A stretch of DNA of 64,000 nt from Omphiscola glabra (taxonomy: Eukaryota > Mollusca > Gastropoda > Lymnaeidae), in assembly GCA_964017045.1 (NCBI GenBank), contig OZ024799.1, positions 29,709,596 to 29,773,595 of the forward strand. The letters are read 5' to 3'. The position numbers and the translations under genes are program-made. Within the stretch, counting starts at the first letter, position 1. The number at the start of each line of letters is the position of its first letter. Shown piece by piece: positions 11,201 through 20,200 of the stretch. The notes under the pieces were generated by a model. It made no database searches, was not told where the DNA came from, and saw nothing but the letters and a program-made list of their open reading frames with translations.

Positions 11201-14200
11201 AAATAAGCAGTCGAGATCGGTGTTTCCCAACGTGGGGCCCATGCCCCACGGGGGGTGGGGGGCAATTTCCTTGTTTAGGGGGAAATAGGAAAATGAACTG
11301 TCTAGAATTTGAAACCCAAGCGTCTACTATGATTTAACTTGTATTTTGGAAGAAAGAGCAACACTTAGGTCTATATTTACCGATAATACTGCAGCTGTCA
11401 ATCATACTCTTGAGGCTAGTTATGAAATTTCTGTACTCATCGCTAAATCTGGGAAAAATACTACTATAGGAGAGAATTTAATCAAACCATCAATATCAGC
11501 ATTTCTTAAAACGGTTCTGGAAAGAGATGACAAAGTCATGAAGGCATGCCACTCAGTAACAATGCTATTAGAAGAAGAATAGATGAAAAGCGTGAAGATA
11601 TAGAAATACAACTTGTTGAAAAGATAAAAACAAGAAAATTCTCAGTGGAAATGGATGATTCAACGTTAAGAGACAGTGAGGCTGTAAGACTGTGAGGCTG
11701 TAAGACAGTGAGGCTGTAAGACAGTGAGGCTGTAGGACAGTGAGGCTGTACTGATATTTTACGTAAGATTTATTTGTAAAGGGTATTTTTCTGCAGAAAT
11801 TTTGTTCTGTAAATCATTAGAAAGCCCCACTACCGCCAAAGATATAGATATATATAAGGTAAAAATATTTCGATGTCACTAATATACCAATACAAAATAT
11901 AACATCTTGTGCTGCAGTTGTTGCTCCTAATATGATGGGCAAGAAAAAATGATTACTTAAAATTGATGAAAGATGAGAATCCAGAAATGCTACTTCTACT
12001 TTGTTACTGATAGGGAAAACGTAGTCGCTAAAAACAATTCGCGTGTTCTAAATGAAGTGGTAAAATCAGTTATAAAGTGTATCAATACTATTAAAGCTAA
12101 TGCCAAACGTGAACGTCTCTTCAAGCTATTTTGTGAAGAACAAAAGGCAGACCATGTGACACTTTTACCTCACACCGAAGTAAGACGGCCTTCGAAAGGT
12201 CATTGCTTGAAAAGAGTTATGCAACAATTTGATACTCTTGCAATTTTTTAAAGTGACAAACCTGATATGAAGTATCTGTTTAACGCTCGATGGTAAAGTT
12301 TTGTTAGTTATTTAGCCGATATCTTTGAAAAACTAAACATATTAAATAAACAACTTTGAGGAACGAATAAAACTCGTGTCGATGCAAAAGCGAAGATGTT
12401 TGGCTTCCTTACATTTACTGAATTATGTCCGAAAAATATTGACAACAAAATTTTAAAAAGTTTTATTGGCTCCTAAAATGTGAAGTGACTGATCTATCGG
12501 CTAATTTAAAAGAAAGCATTTACTGATTGAAAACAAATTGATTTTCCAAATTTCAGCTTCATGATAAAATGAGTAGTGCAAGAAACAAAGAAAAAAGGAA
12601 CATTTAAAATTAGGCTCCATGCATAGTGCTCATATAAATCGACCAAATGTTCAAGGCAGCTATTACTATCGTTTCCATCTTCATATTTAGCTGAATGTGT
12701 AGTTAGGTCCAGTGATTTGCTGCTTTAAAAAATAATCAGTTGGATGTAACACATGGAAACTTGAGGTTGAAGCTATCTAAATTGGAGCCCAACATAAAAT
12801 TTATGTTCTACAAGCATGAAGCGCAAGTTTCTTCCTGAATCAGTTATCTCACACTCTACTTTCGATCTCTTTTTGCATGCTACAATGATTAAATAATGAA
12901 TAATAAATGAAATAATAATTAATTATAATATTTGAGATAAATCGTTCATTTTGTACTTGAATTTGTACGTCATACTAACATGATTACATGTTGCCGTTGA
13001 TGAATATGAGGCTTGGATGGCGGTCAAAATCCATGCCTATGATTTTAACTATGCGGCCGTGAGAAAGCCGCTCCTAGGCAACCGTTTCGTCCCGCCACTA
13101 CTCGTCCCGACCGAAAGACTCCCAGGGCGGTGGGGGGTGGTAACGCAACACCTTCCCTCCGGAGTGGAAGCAAACCCGCCCTGACCCTCGGAGAGTGGAC
13201 TGCGGACGCTTTAAACGCAGCGTCAACGGTCGACCGGACTCCCCCTAGGCATGGGGGGAGTTCCCGGCGCCCTCCCGCACGGGCTGGTGACAGGGAGAAC
13301 TTCAGTACGCTGGCTTGTGTGGGGGGGGGGCGGCGCCGGGGGGGGGCATTAAGAGCTCGCCCTCGACGGCCCACCGACGCCATCTCCTATGCGACTTTAT
13401 TAGTACTTGAATTTCATTTCACCATTGTATGTTTTCAAAATTTACTTACTGTGTTTTCTTAATTAATTTTTGTTTTGTAAAACCTATTCATTCCTAAAGC
13501 CTTTTTCCCCTCTTCATAAAACCTATTGTTTAGAATTCATTCAATGAACAATTCAATTTTTCAATATTAAAAATTATATATATATATATATATATGTACA
13601 TAGGAGGCATAAGAATTTTAGAAATCCTTAGGTGGGGCATAGCACAAAAAAGATTAAGAAACACTGGACTAGAGTGTGTTGTCACTGGGCTTAATTTTAA
13701 TGCAGCTATTCTAGACAGCGATTTATGAAAACACAAAGCATTAATATGCTGATAACTGCGAAACAATGTGATGATATATATATTTATTGACAGAAATGTC
13801 AGAACTCTATGACAAAGAGTCTCACACTATGACTAAATGTCTCCCAGGACAAAAATCTTTTATGAAGTGAGCCCCTTAAAACACGCATCATTTACATAAT
13901 GATATGTGTTAACACCAAAAGTGTGACCCAGGCAGCATGCTGCCGCCCCTTACGTAACCCATAGATTCGTAATTTCTTTTAGCATATGAAGTACGTGATG
14001 CTTGTATCTCTGTCGCAGAGTGTTCGTAGAGCTGGCATATCCAAGAGAGTACTTCACAGCCCTGCTGACCAGTCATCTGCTCATCAAAGCCTACCAACAA
14101 TCCATCGGTGGATTTTTCAATACAATGGTAAAGCCCTTTTGTCTATAAATGTAACTGTGAATGGAACATATCTAAACACACATTTTTCTATACGAACGTC

Positions 14201-17200
14201 GAAATATATTTCTTTTACTTTGAATTGCTTTTTAAATTATTTGCATGAGAGAAAACAAGCGCAAAGACTAATTGTAAAATTATGAATATACCCGTAAATT
14301 CAATTCATCGCTTACATAACCTTTTCCCAGGGGTCGCCTAAGACCATCTAATAACAGATTTACTCTACAGCTACGAAGCAAAAACAAAAATATTTGTGTG
14401 GCTTGGGGTCGCCACAACATGAGTAACTGTATTAAAGGGTCGCGGCATTACGAAGGTTGAGAACCACTGGCTTACATAATTTAAATACATGTTGCAACGA
14501 AGTAGTCGCTCATAATAAATTTTGGAACCCCCCCCCCCCCCACACACACACAAAACAAGGAAAAACAACATTAATTCTTTATCTTTCCTTTTTTTTTTTT
14601 TTAATTACTGTATTTAATTACTTTTTTTAAACTATACAATTTCAATGATTCTAAAACAGGCGAGTGAGGGGACACCATGTTTTAACACCCCAGTGCTACC
14701 TGGCTACGGACCTGGCCAGATATGCAATGTGACGTCATCCAATGGAGCCCCCTGGTATTGCGGACGACCCGCCAAGCCTGCATTAAGCTGCAAAGATTAT
14801 AAATTGACCCGGCTCATGGAGAACCGTATGGTCCCACCAATGCTGGAGTCAGAGATGGCAGTTTTGAATATGAAAGGGTAAATGTCAAGAAATGTGACAC
14901 AACTCTTATGTCAGCAGATTGTAAGAAGAAAACAGTTAATGTACAGACTAATATGTTTGAAGACCTATCAACAAAAAGAAAAAGAAACGTAATGAAAATT
15001 TAGCGTGTCTTAAGTAATAATTAAAATAATAAGTACATTAAAGATGAATAATTTAACTTATGTCAAATTAGATTTTATATCATAACCATGTTGTAGCGCT
15101 TTCAGTTACTCCGTCCTCTATGTGGGCAGTAATACGTTTTCTCAATTATGATCAGTCTATCATTGTCAACTAACGTATCTTTCCAAGCCACTCCCATCAA
15201 GTTAACTCTCCAAGCCACAACCGTCAATTTATCTATCCAAGCCACTTCCATCAAGTTATCTCTCCAATCCACTTCCATCAAGTTATCTCTCCAAGCCACT
15301 TCCATTAGTTATCTCTCCAATCCACTTCCATCAAGTTATCTCTCCAAGCCACTCCCATCAAGTTATCTCTTCAAGCCACTTCCATCAAGTTATCTCTCCA
15401 AGCCACTGCCATCAAGTTATCTCTCCAAGCCACTCCCATCAAGTTATCTCTTCAAGCCACTTCCATCAAGTTATCTCTCCAAGCCACTGCCATCAAGTTA
15501 TCTCTCCAAGCCACTTCCATCAAGTTATCTCTCCAAGCCACTCCCATCAAGTTATCTCTCCAAGCCACTTCCATCAAGTTATCTCTCCAAGCCACTCCCA
15601 TCAAGTTATCTCTCCAAGCCACTCTCATCAAGTTATCTCTCCAAACCACTTCCATCAAGTTATCTCTCCAAGCCACTCTCATCAAGTTAACTCTTCAAGC
15701 CACTCTCATCAAGTTATCTCTCCAAGCCACTCCCATCAAGTTATCTCTCCAAGCCACTCTCATCAATTTATCTCTCCAAGCCACACCCATCAAGTTATCT
15801 CTCCAAGCCACTCCCATCCCTTGAGACAGTTATTGACACTTCATTTTTACGCCTGAGTTTCACCCTTGTAGTTCTGCCTTACCATTTCATTGTGACTAAC
15901 TCTGCGAATGGTTGTCATCCTATGTCGTCAACAATGTCAAATCACTACTTTAGATGAACGGTATTTCGTACACATAGAAAATAAAATAAATTTAAGTGCG
16001 TAATTATAAATAAAGTAAAAGGTCTTCCAGGGTAAGATAAACATGCAGTCACAAGATGCAGACATGTTTACCCCCAAACTCTTAAAATCGTACAATGTCA
16101 CAAAATCGTTCAAAACATTATCTTAATAGTTACAAAATAAACATACAGTATATATAATTTACATAATGTATGCACCTCAAAATCGTACATTATACGCCAA
16201 AATCAAAGGCGTAAACAGGTCTGCAAAATGAGATGTTTTTCCGTCTTTCTCTGCGGTTGTTATTTTCAATTATATTTAGCCATTTTTATTAAAAGATACC
16301 GGTAGTACACTTTGAAAGTTTTGTTAATTTAATTATTAATTTTTTTTTTAAAATTTACAGCGGGGGTCCTATTGGAAGTAAAAGTAAAATGATCATTGAT
16401 GTAGCAGAAAGTAAGTCTTACCCCTTGTAACAGACAGTATGTGTATGGTAAGCTTTACCCTAATAGCAAGTTACATAGTTTAAATACATGAGGTTATTCA
16501 TTTACAGTTTATACAAATATGAATCAAGACAATGCGCCCTTGTGTAAAACTGACATGTTTGTGGAGGAAGTGAGAGTTGCCGCACAAATTATAGGAACCG
16601 ACACAATTTTAAGCAATTAAAAAAAATTGTATGCTGTCACAAAATTGTATGCTGTCACAAAATTGTATGCTGTCACAAAATTGTATGCTGTCACAAATTG
16701 TATGCTGTCACAAATTGTATGCTGTCACAAATTGTATGCTGTCACAAAATTGTATGCTGTCACAAAATTGTAAGCTGTCACAAAATTGTATGCTGTCACA
16801 AAATTGTATGCTGTCACAAAATTGTATGCTGTCACAAATTGTATGCTGTCACAAATTGTATGCTGTCACAAAATTGTATGCTGTCACAAAATTGTATGCT
16901 GTCACAAAATTGTATGCTGTCACAAAATTGTATGCTGTCACAAAATTGTATGCTGTCACAAAATTGTATGCTGTCACAAAATTGTATGCTGTCACAAATT
17001 GTATGCTGTCTCAAAAATTACAGTGTGTCACAAAAGATAAGAAGCGAATCTCTGTAAGTTATACTTTTGTATCGTTAGATGTCTACTTACCGAGCTAGGA
17101 AGAAATAATATATTTCTCCGAAATACTTTATTTCTTATTTCGGCCCACAGAAATGACGGATCCTAAGACAAAACTGGTGCGGCTGGTGCCGACCGTTCCA

Positions 17201-20200
17201 TGCGGTCAAGTCTCAGCACGGGCCACGTGGGAACAGACCGAGCCAACTGGGTATTTTTTCAAAAGTGAATGGCAGTCCTTGCTGTGTCAGACGAAGCGAG
17301 GCTATGACGTGGCCTGTCGAAAAAATACCGAGGTCAGATCAGCCACTTTAAGAAGATATTTTTATAATTATTATTTACATTTTTTTTTAAAAATGCGAAA
17401 CCAAGTAGTCAACATCCATATTTACTCTCTATTAAGATCCAAATGGGTCGCAATCGGGATAGGGATCACAATGGGGCCGAGATCCCAATGAGATAGGGAA
17501 ACAGATCCCATTTGGAAAGGGGATATCAATCGTGTTCGGGGCCCCAATGGTTTTGGGATCCAAATAGTATCCCAATGGGGTCGAGATCACAAATGGGATA
17601 TGCGATCCCATTTGGAAACGGGATCCCAATCGGGACCGGTATCCCGTCGGAATAGTCTATGACGTCAATATGACGAAAGCGGATTGACGTTGTTGTACGG
17701 AGCTTAAGAAGGGATAGAATTGATACAATTTATTGGGGTGGTCAATTAACAGACAATTACCAAAACAACAACATACGATTAAGAAAAAAATGAAGCTGTA
17801 TAAAACTTAACAGCATAAGAAGAAAGGCTCACATATAAGAGACTAATGTGTCATTATACTTTTTTTTTTATCTAAGGACCTTTTTGCCAGGCAAGTGGAG
17901 GCTATGGACCCAATACATTTTTTAAAATGAATCTAATGAAATTACAACGAAATGCAGCCCAGGGCCCACCCTAACACCCTTTCATTGACGACAAGTCCAA
18001 ACCCCTGTAATAGAATATTTAAACTCAGGAGATGGTCCCTTTTCCCGAACTAATTTAGAATCCAGACCATAAATCTTTAACCAGTGTCCTGATGTCTCAC
18101 ATTGATATCCTAATTGTTCGTTAATGAGTTAAGAAACCAATAATATAGCAATACAATATTTACTGTAAAACATGCAGTAGCGTTGAATAAGCTGCAGAAA
18201 TGTATGTATGTACTTAGCATGTATGTATGTACTAAAATGTATGAATGAACTAACATTCACATGTCTCACAGATTTTAATACTTGGCGACTCCAACGCGCG
18301 TGCACACTACTACACCTTGGCCTCACGCTCCAAGTGTGATCACATCATCAAGGCAGGCCATGAGAGCTGGCACAAGCCACTACTGTGTGCGATAAAGAAG
18401 AGCAACTTCACGCTGAAGTGGCTTCCACATTCCCAGCCATTCAGGACTTCCAGTGTAAGTGATTTCAACCTTTATATGCTTTAACTACTTTGACTTTAAA
18501 TAATTGTGCCCCAAAAAATGTGGGAGGGGTTTAAGTAAACATAGAGACTGCAGCTTTCCTAATATTTAAAATCAGGTCTTAACCAGGTGTATTTTTTTTT
18601 TTGAAAATACCTGGTGGATATAATTTATGCGGGCCTTTAAACAATAGTCACGTAGACTGTCCTACATCCTACCAGTCGGCCTTTAAACAATAGGCCTACA
18701 GACCGTCGTGCACCCTACCTGCCAGCCTTTAAACATGTCATAATGAGACATAATCGTGTTGGTTAATAATGTTGAACAGAAGCTATGATTAATTATAATA
18801 TTGTTACGCCCCTTATTGTGTTCAAGGAATTTGAACAGGCTCGTGGTCTAGGGGTTTTGAAAAGGGGGCTAACACAGGTAGATTTTAGACACACTATTTG
18901 CTAAAATAAAGACAATTAGTGCTCTATATAAATGTACTTTATTACCTTGAATATAATATGAACAAAGATACATACAATCTACAGATAAAGAGATGAATAT
19001 AGGTCTAACACTAAGAATATCTAAATCTCACAGTAATAGGTAAACAATACCATCACAATCCTAAGGTCCTGGAATTAATATTTCTGCTAACTATTGATTG
19101 GCCCTATCTAGTACTTAGCAAATGCAACGGAAAGCTAGTCACGCATCGATATGCTCATCTTGTCTCTCTCCCTCTTGTAGGGGAATACATCCCGTCTTAT
19201 ACTGATCATTTCGCTTGGCTTGACCTTAAAATAGGTCAATGTTCGCTTAATAGACGTTGGTCGTGCCATTGTTAGGACAAAGACATGTCACCCCTCCTGG
19301 AGGGTGGTCATCTGATACGACTAGTTTAATGGGGTGCCGGTACATAAAGAAAACGGCCCTTGCTCGTAACAATATTAAAAGACCCCCGTCCCCCAAAAAA
19401 CACACAATGAATATCCAAGGAGCTACTAATATAATCCTTTACTGCTATTTATTTATCTCAGAAGTTAAATTTGGGGCGGTGAGTTTATATGAGAAGTACA
19501 CAGTCTTGCCTCCGAATCCACGGGGCATACAATGGTGTTCAGCACATCTCAATCGATCTATGTTAGCAAATGGCCAGTACTTTATTTAAGTATGGAGACT
19601 CTGAGATACTCGATTTTTAAGTTAACCTACAATTCTAAATACTTGACTATTTCAAAGATAAGGTTGCACGGGTTTGTAAAAAAAAACCATTGATTACATG
19701 CAAGTATATTTACTATAATGATATAACTGTTAGGATTACACACGCGCACACTTCAGATCTATGAACGGCTTAGGAGTAAGTTTAACCTCGAACATTACAA
19801 AGTATAAGCGTTCGTGGGATACTGGTGTACATGCTGCGTCACTTTGAGACATAGCGCGTTTCACTATGTGTAACTGAAAGGATAAATATTATAGACATTA
19901 GTTGTAAAGGCAAACATACGTGGAGTTTGTACAAGACATGGCGCGGGGCAGTAGGTCTAACTATCGCGATATCATCGTTACAGGGCATAGTTCATCCTTC
20001 GCATGCGAAGATAAGCATGGCTTTAACTTGAGTAATAGTCTTGCATGAGCTGTATTTTGTTTAAAGTGATGGAGATTTCCTCACTAGCCTCGACATTCCA
20101 TGAGCTCGACAAGTAATTAAATTAAAACACTACTTTACCTGATCAGTAATTAACAGGAATCGCCCATTACAACTACAATATAAGATGTACTCTACATACA

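Larger units (their letters stand above)
11134..13666 (+). mobile_element. hAT DNA transposon with 8-bp TSD
   Basis: Starts CAGTGTTTCCCAAAG and ends CTTAATC-type inverted repeat AAGAAACACTG. The octamer GACTAGAG flanks both sides exactly (11126-11133 and 13667-13674), the hAT hallmark. The interior holds a broken transposase on the + strand and a later GC-rich insertion (12980-13390). A second TIR-like start, CGGTGTTTCCCAACG, at about 11220 suggests a duplicated or nested left end. It sits in intron 5 of gene A. Confidence 0.9.

Noticed and set aside
13045..13462. Arginine/proline-rich open frames on both strands
   Set aside because: GC-rich interspersed repeat shared with 24365-24860. Open frames follow from base composition, and the peptides are not conserved between the copies.
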